A DNA stretch of 64,000 nt from Siphonodentalium dalli (lineage: Eukaryota; Mollusca; Scaphopoda; Gadilida; Siphonodentaliidae). Under the pieces are notes generated by a model that was not told the origin of the DNA, did not search any database, and was given only the letters and a program-made list of their open reading frames with translations. The translations under genes and the position numbers were made by a program. The stretch spans positions 158,276,875 through 158,340,874 of the forward strand of contig CP136062.1 of assembly GCA_032622095.1 (NCBI GenBank), read 5' to 3'. Shown here in pieces: positions 11,266 to 21,933 of the stretch; positions within the stretch are counted from its first letter, which is position 1; each line of letters begins with the position of its first letter.

Positions 11266-12018
11266 AACAACTGCGGCCGAAATATACCAGGAACACGTGT
11301 GCATAATGTGCTAATGCGTTGACACTGATCACCAATCAAAAACTTTGAATTGATGACGTCACTGCAACAATCCATAATGGGAGATATGAGTGACAGCGTA
11401 CCTATCTTTCTCTTCCGAAATAATCTCAGTTTTTCGCACGATTTACTTATACGTTCTACTTAGTATGGTGGTTCTCCTGCGAATTTATGGATTAAGTTTT
11501 ATAAGAAATATAGCGTGTTTCGATTCAGCATATGAGTTATAACCGAATAATTTCAAGACAAATTTACTATAACGATCTAACGTACATGTCCTTACATTGA
11601 TTTTGTTTTTGCTAAACATTTGTGTTACTCTTTGCAGAACCACGACGTCGAGGTAAGTTTGCTATTCCAATTTTCTTCGTTCCTTGTCATCGCGAACTGG
11701 TGTAACCGACATTTTTTCTTTAAATTAAACATTTGTTTTAATTACGTCATGGCAACGAATGTACACCGTACGTTAACCATTTTCTATACTAAATAGATTC
11801 TCACACTCAGTCATAATAGTATACATTGGATTGGTATATTATTCATCTGGAGGGATGTTCGGGAAATATAAGCAGACGGCAGGCAATAAAAAGTGCAGAA
11901 GGAATCCTATGAATTGATGGGAAATGAACAATAATAAGTTCAATGAATGACCTATCGAACTTATTATGTGAACATTTCCTAAGGTGTAACTACTCGTCGA
12001 TGAGTATCTAATATCGAA
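11266..12018. repeat. Intra-unit duplicated intron block (copy 1, unit 1)
   Basis: From TAACAACTGCGGCCGAAATA this block matches 17797-18538 closely, including the 15-nt microexon and its splice sites. In the second block a TSP1-like exon follows; here the match stops at ATATCGAA (about 12018) and unrelated sequence begins, so the TSP1 exon expected here is missing. In unit 5 the same block is followed by an intact exon (42888). Confidence 0.75.
11638..11652 (+). CDS. KPRRR microexon, unit 1 (15 nt)
   Basis: A strong acceptor (TGTTACTCTTTGCAG) and a consensus donor (GTAAGT) bound AACCACGACGTCGAG. Joined after the Ser-rich exon it reads K-P-R-R-R and leaves one G to begin the next codon (Val with the following TSP1 exon). 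This basic patch would sit just before a TSP1 domain. Conservation of splice sites and length in six further copies, while the 5 codons vary, supports it as a real exon. Confidence 0.65.
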
Positions 12019-13769
12019 ACCGGTAAATCTTTAATAATAAATTAATTTCCGTTATATAACCGCAAAACTATAAACGGTTTACAAATCAAGACAATATAGT
12101 TATCAACAGTTAATACACGTATACAATAAATCGAAATAGCGTAAACTATTCCAAGTAGTTGTTTTTGTGTGCGAATTTCAGTGTTCGTGGTTATATGGCT
12201 GGCCAGTCTATAGCATTTCATTTGATTCATGAATTAATGAATGCATGAATGAAAAATTATTGCAAATTTAATAAATATAGCGAAACAAGCAAACACTTAC
12301 ACATTCAATCGTACAGATCAAATTCGCGTATATATATGTGTTATACAGATTCATGTACATTATATACATGTTATATTAAAAAAAAAAACAAAGATGCACC
12401 ATATAACAACTATTTTGGAAATATTTTGAAGGCTTTGCTACTGAATAATACATACATTTTTAGAAGGCTCATGTTTTGAAGAGGTAGTAGACTGTAGACA
12501 TTTCTCTGGTTTTATTTTCCCGGTAAAATATGGAGATGTACCGCTGGTGGATATGGTTTTTTTCATTGCAATTATTTAAAAATGATATTCGTCACCACTA
12601 TTTGCTCCACAAATATTTCAAGTCATGATCGTTTCGTCGTCTAACCGAAATAATTTGTGCCTTTCTCATTTTGTTTCACATACGACAGCGAATCACAGTC
12701 TAACGAATTTCGCCTCATTTTATACTCTACTAGAAGTATGTGATTCGATGTTCTAATCTTTAGAAGATATTTACATAAATGAGATGGTAAAAATTGCAAG
12801 TATTTAGGGAAACAATATTCAATTGTAATGCCAATGTATAATAAGGTTCTTGTAGAGGGAGAGCAAAACATTGGGTATAAATTTCACATTAATGGTGTTC
12901 TATAAAGAGTGATTTGACATATTTCAATTCAATATTTGAGAAATCCGATCCATACAAATTCACAAAAAATCACGGTGAATCCTGATGATCCACATTGGAC
13001 TTTGTGCCCGCCTCCCCGGCGTTGATTGGTTTACTTACTGCACACAATTGACGGCCTGTGGGTGTTAGTTATCAAAAATGAACAAATCTCAAACACGGTC
13101 GCCCTTTGATGTGAAATTCTTCAAACATAAATAATAATATAATTTCAACATACATGTTACAAAAAATGTTTTGAACATGAGAATACATGATACACACACA
13201 CACACTCATATATGTATATATATATTATAATATAAACGGTGATTTAGTATATACATGGTTGACATTAAGGGTGGATACACACATGCATGTAATGTCTGTA
13301 TGTAAAATACATGTATTTTACATGGCCACACCAATAATTGAAAAAATTAATCACCTGCGCGCGAGAGGTCAATTTCACCAGTTAGTAGTTATAAGCCATT
13401 ATCAAACAAACTGCCATCAAGAAATTTCAGGCCAGTCATAAACATGTCTTCTTTCATGGATGCCGAAATGAGTAATTCTTGTCTGATATATGTTGCTGTT
13501 TTTCACGAGTTATAATTCATTTCGAAAAGTGGATTAGAGCCGGTCGATTTTATACTTGATTTGTTTCTGTCATTTCTTGGAAACAGGGTCATCCAAAACA
13601 AAAATAAAATATGCAGAATTCTTTTATAGGATGATACCGCCTTGTTGAGATTTCCCTGATAATTTGAGAGCGAGCTCATGTGATAACATTAATTCAATTG
13701 GGATTGCAAATATTCATTATAGCGCCAAAAAATAATGCAGGTACAGCGTTGAAATTAAAAAGAGTGACA

Positions 13770-13783
13770 CCCCCCCCCCCCCC
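13770..13783. repeat. C(14) homopolymer
   Basis: Fourteen C in unit 1; the unit 2 counterpart at 24051-24062 has twelve. It is a slippage-prone marker that tells the two 10-kb copies apart. Confidence 0.85.
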
Positions 13784-14739
13784 ATTAATATATATGTTTC
13801 TCAAGCCAAAGGTTGAACAAGCTCATAACTGTCACAAGCTTGAATTGTAACAATTTCGACCATAATCCATGATTGGGGAAGGGACTGGTTCTCGAAAGCT
13901 TCCAATAACTAAGGGAGTTAATTGAATGTATCAGCCGGGATTATCTGGGCAAGAATTACAATATAATGTTTTACTTAAATATTCCATAGTTGTAAATGTT
14001 GCGTATACATGTATAACTGTATAACACAAGAGAGGAAAGGTGACGTAGTTGGGAACTCGTAGCTAGGCAACCCTTTCGCCGAATGAAGACAAACAGCAAC
14101 ACCATGCATTCAAATTTAAAGCTGTATAATATTTTCATAATTATATGAATAGCATAAATTGATGCATATTAGATTAATCACTCGTAGAAAACAGACACGA
14201 CAGACATGACTACGATATTTATAAAGCAGGGTGTCAGGACTCAGTGTGCTGCATACACACCCCCTGTCGAGGAAATATGCAATGGTGAATCGGTATCTTC
14301 TGGGATAATATTGCTCCCCGTGCATGTTGGGGGTCATAGCCCCCTGCGTTGGGGAAGAGGCCATCACTGGTATTAACATCAATAGAAGACTGACAATGAT
14401 TTAAACAGAACGTCGACCATTTGAGTTATCGCGCGAATAATTATTTTAAGCGGCCTGACGACTTCGTCCCAGTCAACGGCTCTTCAGCGGTTCAGAGTTT
14501 AACTCACTGTGGTCAAACACAGTCGCAATGATTGGGTTGTCAACGGACACATATTACATGGTCTGTATGATCCATGTAAAACGCCAAATACACTATAATT
14601 ACAGAGATTACACGCATGTGTGTATCCACCCTAAGCAGATGTCTCAATAATGAAACTCACTCAAGACACATACATTTATCACTTCATACGCATGTCGTGA
14701 GTAATCCTATTAACCCTTTGATTTTATATCATTTTTTAT

Positions 14740-15016
14740 AGTTGTTAAAAAATGTAAGAATTGTTTTTTTTAAATGATAATTAATTATTAAAGAATGTAA
14801 GAAATAATTAAAAAAATTTATAAAGGATATAAGAAAAAATTATGAAAAGTTATAAAAAAAAATTAAAAATTGTTAAAGAATATAAACAGAAATGATAAAA
14901 ATTGTTACAGAATGTAAGAAACAAAATTAAAAAAATTGTTAAAGAATGTAAGAAAAAAATGATAAAATAAATGATAAAAATTGTTAAAGAATGTAAGAAA
15001 AATTGATAAACAAATT
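14740..15016. repeat. AT-rich minisatellite (unit 1)
   Basis: Repeats of TTGTTAAAGAATGTAAGAAA with intervening ATGATAAAA words, spaced about 30-60 bp. The minus-strand frame at 14850-15032 (LTIFIIYF-like repeats) is produced by this repeat and is not a gene. An equal copy lies at 25019-25295. Confidence 0.7.
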
Positions 15017-16129
15017 TGTTAGGCCAATGCATTCTCTTATAAATGCGAGGCGACCAATGGTATCATTTTCATACAGTCAATTTGGGAAATCTTACGCCTC
15101 GCGTTCGTTCGGAGCGTACCACGAGGGATAACTCTATCTAAAATTTGTAAAAAAAAAATATTAATTGACAGATGCGTTTCCGGGAGGTGTCTTCGATTCA
15201 TACCGACGCACGTGTTTAGGAAAAGATAGACCATGAATTATGTAATGGTAAACACAAAAATTGCCATTGGGACAAAGTTTGGGTGAACTGTGAAATTTAG
15301 AAGTCACACGATGACGTTACTCATAGAGTGTCTTTCAAATTGACGTTCGTCTGGACGACATTTTATGGATGCAATGGAAATAACAGGTGCTATTAAATTA
15401 TAACAAACCATTTTTAGATTGTTTTAAAGGGGATGTCCAGAAATCAATTTTGAATGCATACATTCTGCTATGCAAATGCTATGTATGAAACAGATGTCCT
15501 TGAACCAAAGCAGGCATATTAGTCATCACATTTAACTGGCGGGTGTGCTAGCCTAGGTTAATTTATTTTGACTAGTTTTTCTAGAATTACAACTTGGCGA
15601 AATGGACAAGTCACAGGGTTCCCCACCTAATAGCATTAACAGAGAAGTCTTACAAGAATAGCGCTGACCTCGCCACTAAAATATAACGATAAAATATTTC
15701 TCGCGCAGCCGTATAACATTAAAGTGATGTGAAACATTCCGGTAGGGTGATCAAAAAGAAATTGAAAATAATCTGCTCAAATTGGCAACACATATCATCA
15801 TTCTTCTATATTAATTATTATTCACATGTAAAAATTATACACCCGCGCGTTGTTGTCTATAGATACCGTTCATCGGCGCTTCAGCGTGCATCAAATCTGA
15901 ATGTGGTACGGTACAATTTGAGCGGCGCAGAACGGAGTAGCGAAATGAGCCAACCCGCCCCACAGGAAATGGTCACGGAGCAGTGTTCCGAGTAACGCAA
16001 TGGACACACCCAATGATTTGTGCACGGTGACAACGGCGAAATGAAAGTCTCGATTCGTGTCATGAAAATGACTAAATGATACTTTTTATACAGTTTTTTT
16101 GCAAATTCCTTGCTAGATTGAACTACAAT

Positions 16130-16274
16130 GGAGATAAACGTACCCTGTTTCGTTGCACATTCTGGGATTCGAGCATGAAAACAGTTTGTGAACTGCCGGC
16201 AAGCCGGCTCGTTCACAAACTGTTTTCATGCTCGAATCCCAGAATCTACAACTCAACAGGGTATGTTTATCTCC
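16130..16274. repeat. Imperfect 64-bp-arm hairpin (unit 1)
   Basis: Arms 16130-16193 and 16211-16274 are inverted repeats (mismatches toward the outside) around a 17-nt GC-rich spacer that itself contains GCCGGC twice. It lies 145 bp upstream of exon A. The unit 2 copy is 26409-26553. In units 3 and 4 this hairpin is the turning point of a much longer fold-back. Open frames on both strands (16076-16303, 16113-16301) are mirror images of the palindrome. Confidence 0.75.
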
Positions 16275-16418
16275 TAAATGGTACATTCCTCCAGTTGACA
16301 TAGCGCCTGAATGCTAACTTATCAGTTTCACATACTCGAACAAGTCCACCCTATGTCTTTAAAATGATACAATTGCTACTGGTGAGAAAATTGTTATAAT
16401 AATATGTCTTATTTCCAG

Positions 16419-16589
16419 TGAATGGCAGCTGGGGCCAGTGGGGCAAGTGGAATCGATGTAGTGCAAAATGTGGTCGTGGTACAAGGTCTCGATCAAGATC
16501 TTGCAACCGTCCCAGACCGCGCAATCGTGGAAATAAATGTTCTGGCGCACGGCGGCAAACTCAGCCGTGTAACTCCAGACCATGTCAAG
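16419..16589 (+). CDS. TSP1 exon A, unit 1 (171 nt)
   Basis: The exon lies between acceptor TGTCTTATTTCCAG and donor GTAACC, phase 1 on both sides, and encodes one complete domain of 57 codons. Tryptophans at 5, 8 and 11 form the W-x2-W-x2-W ladder, followed by C14-S-A-K-C18-G-R-G and the alternating R-x-R-x-R-x-C29 strand. C41, C51 and C56 complete the six cysteines in the group 1 TSR arrangement, where C14-C51, C18-C56 and C29-C41 pairing is expected from the family. Eleven arginines between residues 13 and 46 make it strongly basic, fitting heparin-like ligands (inference). Residue 17, before C18, is Lys rather than Ser/Thr, so the usual O-fucose acceptor is missing. The upstream intron holds a hairpin. 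Confidence 0.88.
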
Positions 16590-18160
16590 GTAACCCATTT
16601 ACGAAACGGCCGAAGTGGTATTCGCTTATTCAATATCAGAATCAGTCCCGAATTTTGGAAATTCCGCATTTGCATTAGTACAATGGAAATAATCTTCATT
16701 CAAAATGCTTTCTGTGAGGTAACGATTGAAGACATTCGATCATGTTTTGTCCGGCCGCTCACCTGGTACCTGTGTGGTGGTAGGTGAAGATGAAGTCAGT
16801 TCTTCTCGCGTTCCATTTATATGTTTCTTGGTATATTTGAAGCAAAAATAATCAGTCCCTTATTTCAAACAGATTAGATTCTCAGAAAATCAACATTCAT
16901 TTTGTTAAAGTTCTTCCAGCACCTCTGGTCGAGCCACTGGTAAGGTGTCTATACTGATTAGATCCTGATATTATTGTTTATTGCTCACCATTGGTTTATG
17001 TTTTCGAAATACAGCAAAATACAGGATATTTGAAACTGTTCAATACAATAATTTGTCTTATCATTGAACAATACAGACCGATTACGTCACTGATGACGTC
17101 AACTGTTACTGAAAATTTCTACTAAATTATGAAATATTTCCATAAATCACAAGTTTGATCTATTAAATAATGCAATATCGACCTAAATTGCAATACTACA
17201 ATCTACTTTTCAGAGCATGCAATAAGCAGAGAACAACACAGTCGTGTTAACATATTGCAATTATTGCAGTTGATTGTCGTTCCGCGAGGTAAAACCATCT
17301 CGTCACAACAAAATCATGCAATAACGTTAACCAGTCCACACCCTTGTGTCGCTCTATCGTTATTCTGCTGGCATACATGCAATTTCAAATGTGTAAGTTT
17401 AACGTGTATTAATGGTAGCAAAAAATTCAAGTGACTGTCTCTGGTAAAGAGTGTTCCTTATTTCGTTTCCTAATAGCGGTAATAGATAAAAACGTCTTCG
17501 TGTTTGTTTTCGTAAATGATTACCGCCCTCGATAGCCGGCGGAGTGATACCACGAGTGCGTCTTGGATGTGTCAACATTATGTTTACGCATTGCTCGATT
17601 TGCCAGAAAATCTGATGTTTTCTTTTGTTACTAAACCAAGAAAAGAATGTAGAGTGACTTGAGCGCAGCTATTGATGCTACAATTAAGTTGACGAAACAC
17701 GCATGTTCCTGGCAATACTGGTTTAACAGTTATGACACTTTGTAAGGTTTTAGCTGTACCCACCGAGGATGCATTTATGCACGTAGGAACGTGCTAACAA
17801 CTGCGGCCGAAATATACCAGGAACACGTGTGCATAATGTGCTAATGCGTTGACACTGATCACCAATCAAAAACTTTGAATTGATGACGTCACTGCAACAA
17901 TCCATAATGGGAGATATGAGTGACAGCGTACATAGCTTTCTCTTCCGAAATAATCTCAGTTTTTCGCACGATTTACTTATACGTTCTACTTAGTATCGTG
18001 GTTCTCCTGTGAATTTATGGATTAAGTTTTATAAGAAATATAGCGTGTCAGCATATGAGTTATAACCGAATAATTTCAAGACAAATTTACTATAACGATC
18101 TAACGTACATGTCCTTACATTGATTTTGTTTTTGCTAAACATTTGTGTTACTCTTTGCAG
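16590..18160 (+). other. Intron after exon A (unit 1)
   Basis: Begins GTAACC and ends at the acceptor CTCTTTGCAG of the GSGRP microexon. It contains a CRE-like palindrome (TGACGTCA near 17094) and, from 17797, the block shared with 11266-12018. No other feature was supported, apart from a doubtful 20-nt microexon discussed under rejected items. Confidence 0.5.
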
Positions 18161-18175
18161 GAAGCGGACGTCCGG
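18161..18175 (+). CDS. GSGRP microexon, unit 1 (15 nt)
   Basis: The same acceptor and donor context as the KPRRR microexon bounds GAAGCGGACGTCCGG. After exon A (ending in G) it reads G-S-G-R-P and leaves G for the next exon, so it is a neutral, flexible variant of the linker. It differs from the other microexon type mainly in its first bases, while the flanking splice sites are unchanged. Confidence 0.65.
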
Positions 18176-18538
18176 GTAAGTTTGCTATTCCAATTTTCTT
18201 CGTTCCTTGTCATCGCGAACTGGTGAAACCGACATTTGTTCTTTAAATTAAACATTTGTTTTAATTACGTCATGGCAACGAATGTACACCGTACGTTAAC
18301 CATTTTCTATACTAAATAGATTCTCACACTCAGTCATAATAGTATTGGAATGGTATATTATTCATCTGGAGGGATGTTCGGGAAATATAAGCAGACGACA
18401 GGCAATAAAAAGTGCAGAAGGAATCCTATGAATTGATGGGAAATGAACAATAATAAGTTCAACAAATGACCTATCGAACTTATTATGTGAACATTTCCTA
18501 AGGTGTAACTACTCGCCGATGAGTATCTAATATCGAAA

Positions 18539-18709
18539 TGAATGGCAAATGGGGCCGGTGGGGCGGGTGGAGTGGGTGCAGAGCAAAATGTGGTCGGGGT
18601 ACAAGGTATCGATCAAGATCTTGCAACAATCCCGCTCCGCGCAACCGTGGAAGGAACTGTTCTGGCGCACGGTGGCAAACTCAGACGTGCTCAATTCGAT
18701 CGTTAGTAT
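18539..18709 (+). pseudogene. Dead TSP1 exon, unit 1
   Basis: The translation from NGKWGRWGGWSGCRAKCGRG onward matches exon A-prime (42888) and has W5, W8, W11 and the first cysteines. Both splice sites are gone, however: the acceptor reads CGAA|TG where A-prime has GAAG|TG, and the 3' end after QT diverges (TCSIRSLVCR), with no GT at the expected place. A GTATGT 6-8 bp beyond the last similar codon would leave the wrong phase. The frame is still open, so decay is recent or the exon was damaged as a recombination edge. Identical defects recur in units 2-4. Confidence 0.75.
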
Positions 18710-19806
18710 GTCGAATCGTATGGTGGATCATTAAAGTGTATTCATAATTGCAGTTTTAACACCCATATATTGCAAGAGTTATAACAGCTGATGGCAATAT
18801 GATGCCCGTATGCGGTTATATATTGAATAAATAGAACATTCCTTGAATACGCCGGTACATCGCCATGTGGGTGTGCATACTCCACTATGCGTATAGTCAA
18901 TAACACATGCTCTGCGTTATATTTCACTAAATAATAATATAGGATTATAAGTTGAATACCAAATAGGTTTAAATATAGAGAGCCACATTGTGGCTATGTC
19001 TTTGCAATTATCCCATGGCAGAGGATTGTGGAATGATAGTCCTAGAGCCAGAGGCTCAAGTAGTAACCTCCCGCAATCATCCCGAGTACAGTAACCTCTC
19101 AACACTAGTTCTATATTTATTACATATCAAAACTGTCGCACATTAGGCTTGAACTAAAATACAAGACAAGAACCGGTGAGTAATACACTTTTGTATTTTC
19201 AACAACTGTTTACATCAAAATATAAATCGTAAATAAACATCTTTCATGTGTGATCGGCATGATATTGTTCTTGGCTTATGTTGTGCCTCAAATTATCACT
19301 GGATCAGGAATGAGTAACAAAATGTACCTGATTGCCAGCTATCAAAAGGTAGTTTCGCTTTTGTTTCTGGTAGACAGTTTCGTCGGTTTTTTTTCCGAGC
19401 GTCATATCCTATCACCACTAAAAGAAACATCACATGTCCGTGTATATTTATGTGGGAATTTTTACCAAGCTAACACAAATTCTAGGTGTATAAAATAAAT
19501 ATATTTCAATAATCGAAATGTAATAGCTCTGAGCTTTAAAGAGTGGGTCCTTCGACTATAACAATTTTGTTTTTACATCCCTAATGAGAAGAAATAGTAA
19601 AGTAAGGGTATTAAATCTGACAAGGTACTTTTAACCATGACTCATGGGCAAGCTTCAAATTATTCACCATATTAACATATCTAACATAGATACGTTCCCG
19701 CAAATTAGTCTAGACATTGATTCATATCAATATCTCCCGATTCCAGAATCAACGAAATTTGTTACTTAAATCTCCTGATGAACATGTTGATTCCTTCGAT
19801 TTTCAG
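18710..19806 (+). other. Intron before exon B (unit 1)
   Basis: Holds no supported gene. The segment from about 19289 (ATTATCACTGGATCAGGAAT) to 19806 is related to the introns before exons C1 and C2, showing that B and C exons descend from one ancestor. A 22-bp segment at about 18843 is present here and in unit 4 only. The 82-codon frame at 19250-19498 is conserved between units only because the DNA is. Confidence 0.5.
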
Positions 19807-19971
19807 TGAATTGTAGGTGGGGCCGCTGGGCGAGGTGGAGTCGATGTAGCAAAAAATGTGGACGTGGAAGAAGGACCAGGAAAAGACGGCATAGGAAGGC
19901 TCGCAATGGCGGCAGAAGATGTTCAGGCAGACCGTTGGTGTCAGTGGTGTGTAACCCCCAACGATGTCGAG
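19807..19971 (+). CDS. TSP1 exon B, unit 1 (165 nt, shifted cysteine)
   Basis: Acceptor TTCGATTTTCAG and donor GTAATA bound 55 codons in phase 1. W5, W8 and W11 are kept, but the cysteine pattern is C3, C14, C18, C39, C49, C54. Compared with exons C1/C2, the cysteine expected at residue 29 is His, two residues are deleted just after it (CTNPAPRYGG becomes HRKARNGG), and a new Cys replaces Gly3. The count stays at six, but the layout resembles group 2 TSRs, where an N-terminal Cys takes over pairing with the fourth. The segment RRTRKRRHRK is highly basic. Residue 17 is Lys. Confidence 0.85.
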
Positions 19972-21064
19972 GTAATATATTATATTCTCTTCTGCAACCA
20001 ATCGTTGGAGTTATTCACTCCACAATTAGTCGATCTGATGGTAGATTCTGGTTTTGAACTAATTTCTAATAAATTTAACCCATTTTTGTTGTTTATTAGT
20101 TTGGGGGTTTTTTTGCGTTTACTTTTAAATTGTTGTCTGATTATCAGTGGTCTATCAGTTGATCACGTGATCGGTGACTTTTGCAAAAAAAAAGGTTCAT
20201 GAGGGGTTTCCAAACCTGAGCTATGTCAGGAGGTGGACAGTTTAGATTGACGTGCTCAGAAAACTACCCAATTGTTAAGCTAGTGCACCACATGACCACA
20301 TCAAGCATATTACATAACAAAAAATATATAAAAAAGATTAAATTTCGCATAGTTTTAGAAGGGAAATTATCCGACCAGTGTTTTTAGCAAATACACACAT
20401 TGAGTTGAAATGAATAACTGCTATAAAAAGTACATGGTTGGAACTAGTAAAATGGTGGAATGGCAATTTAATTGAGTTCAATACTGCTTCAAGATCACAA
20501 CATTATGTTATGTGTTTGCAAGGAATTTGTGAGAAGCCATTACCATGAACTTTTATAGCAACCACCAAGGGTGCTTATACCTACGGCAGGTGAATGACGT
20601 CATTTAATTTTTTCTATACCCATCAGTGATTTTTCAAGATCGCGGGTATAGGTTTTGGAGAAATTGTCACGTGACTTCCGGTTAGCAACCGTGTGGAGAT
20701 TGCAAAAAACGCGGAAATGGAAATGAAGCATCGCGATAAAAATGAACGTAACTACTTCACAACTTACAAGAATTCACATGTGATTTAAGTCATTCATTTA
20801 GACCAATTTCGTTGGTCAGCTTAATGAAAACAAAAATGAAGAAGTCATGACGATAATCCAGACAAGATTTTACAATCCACGACACGTCTTGTCAATTTGG
20901 CATGTCGTCTCATTCGTGACCACTGCATGATGTTACATAAATTATTCTGAGCGTTATGTCGCCGAAAAAAAGCAAATTTGAGGCACATCATGAGTGGTTG
21001 CTCCACTACGTGTCACGTACGATTCATATTATCAAGGAACCAATGCAACATATGTTTATTACAG

Positions 21065-21115
21065 GAAAAGGTGGCTCTAGCTCGTCTAGCTCGTCTAGCT
21101 CAAGCTCGAATTCCA
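21065..21115 (+). CDS. Ser-rich linker exon, unit 2 (51 nt)
   Basis: Same bases and splice sites as the unit 1 copy at 10784, encoding GKGG, eleven Ser and NS in phase 1. The short repeat encoding Ser has the same number of units in both copies. Confidence 0.65.
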
Positions 21116-21918
21116 GTGAGTATTTCAATATTTTTTTCTCTGAATCATCTACCCATTTAACTTAACTTACGAGCTTGATAACACAGAAAGAATCTAATTA
21201 TTGTTTGGAAAATATTTACTACGTTCAGTTCAGAAATTGTATAATTATTTAATTCTAATTTGGGTATCAGAAAAAATGGCGTCAAGTGCGCTCTCTGATC
21301 TTTCAAGAAATATATATAAAACAATCCGTTATTAGCATCAGTAATGTGACCACAAGTATACCGCGCACCTAAAATGTACATGCAGACATGTCCACACCTT
21401 CTTTATTTACAGGGGTATTACATCAGAATGCCTCGAATAGGACAACCCTGCCTGTAACGGTAGGGCCTATTGTAACCATCAGTTCACATTTAACTAGAGT
21501 AATCAACAAAACTCGTGTTATCATTTCCTCAAAAAAGTAAGAAACTAACAACTGCGGCCGAAATATACCAGGAACACGTGTGCATAATGTGCTAATGCGT
21601 TGACACTGATCACCAATCAAAAACTTTGAATTGATGACGTCACTGCAACAATCCATAATGGGAGATATGAGTGACAGCGTACCTATCTTTCTCTTCCGAA
21701 ATAATCTCAGTTTTTCGCACGATTTACTTATACGTTCTACTTAGTATGGTGGTTCTCCTGCGAATTTATGGATTAAGTTTTATAAGAAATATAGCGTGTT
21801 TCGATTCAGCATATGAGTTATAACCGAATAATTTCAAGACAAATTTACTATAACGATCTAACGTACATGTCCTTACATTGATTTTGTTTTTGCTAAACAT
21901 TTGTGTTACTCTTTGCAG

Positions 21919-21933
21919 AACCACGACGTCGAG
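21919..21933 (+). CDS. KPRRR microexon, unit 2 (15 nt)
   Basis: Identical to 11638-11652, with CTTTGCAG acceptor and GTAAGT donor. The TSP1 exon expected after it is again missing (match to the exon-bearing block ends near 22299), so the next TSP1 exon in line is A at 26698. Confidence 0.65.

Larger units (their letters stand above)
9703..19984 (+). repeat. Segmental unit 1 (10.28 kb)
   Basis: The unit begins in intron sequence that, in later units, lies about 14 bp after the donor of exon B, and runs to the same point after the exon B at 19807. It is nearly identical to unit 2 (offset 10,279-10,282 bp), with a C-run of 14 versus 12, an A-run difference near 12380, scattered SNPs, and a 22-bp segment near 18843 absent from unit 2. 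Contents in order: Ser-linker exon, KPRRR microexon, about 4.1 kb with no gene seen (12019-16130, holding the C-run and an AT-rich minisatellite), hairpin, exon A, GSGRP microexon, dead exon, exon B. Confidence 0.9.

Noticed and set aside
15881-16216. 111-codon minus-strand frame, copied at 26160-26495
   Set aside because: Overlaps the hairpin and lies antisense to a TSP1 gene intron; no domain, no splice or start context.
16920-16939. Possible 20-nt microexon in the intron after exon A (acceptor TTCTTCCAG, donor GTAAGG), conserved in all units
   Set aside because: Its length is not a multiple of three and would break the phase-1 chain to the next linker or TSP1 exon; conservation is explained by the recent duplication.
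18526-18709. Rescue of the dead TSP1 exon through the upstream AG at 18523 (15 nt earlier, in frame) and the GTATGT near 18697
   Set aside because: The upstream AG has no pyrimidine tract and the GTATGT donor would end in phase 0, which does not fit the next exon.
19250-19498. 82-codon frame repeated in units 1-4 (MIGMILFLAYVV...)
   Set aside because: It lies inside the intron before exon B, is conserved only as far as the DNA is, and is broken in the related introns before C1 and C2.
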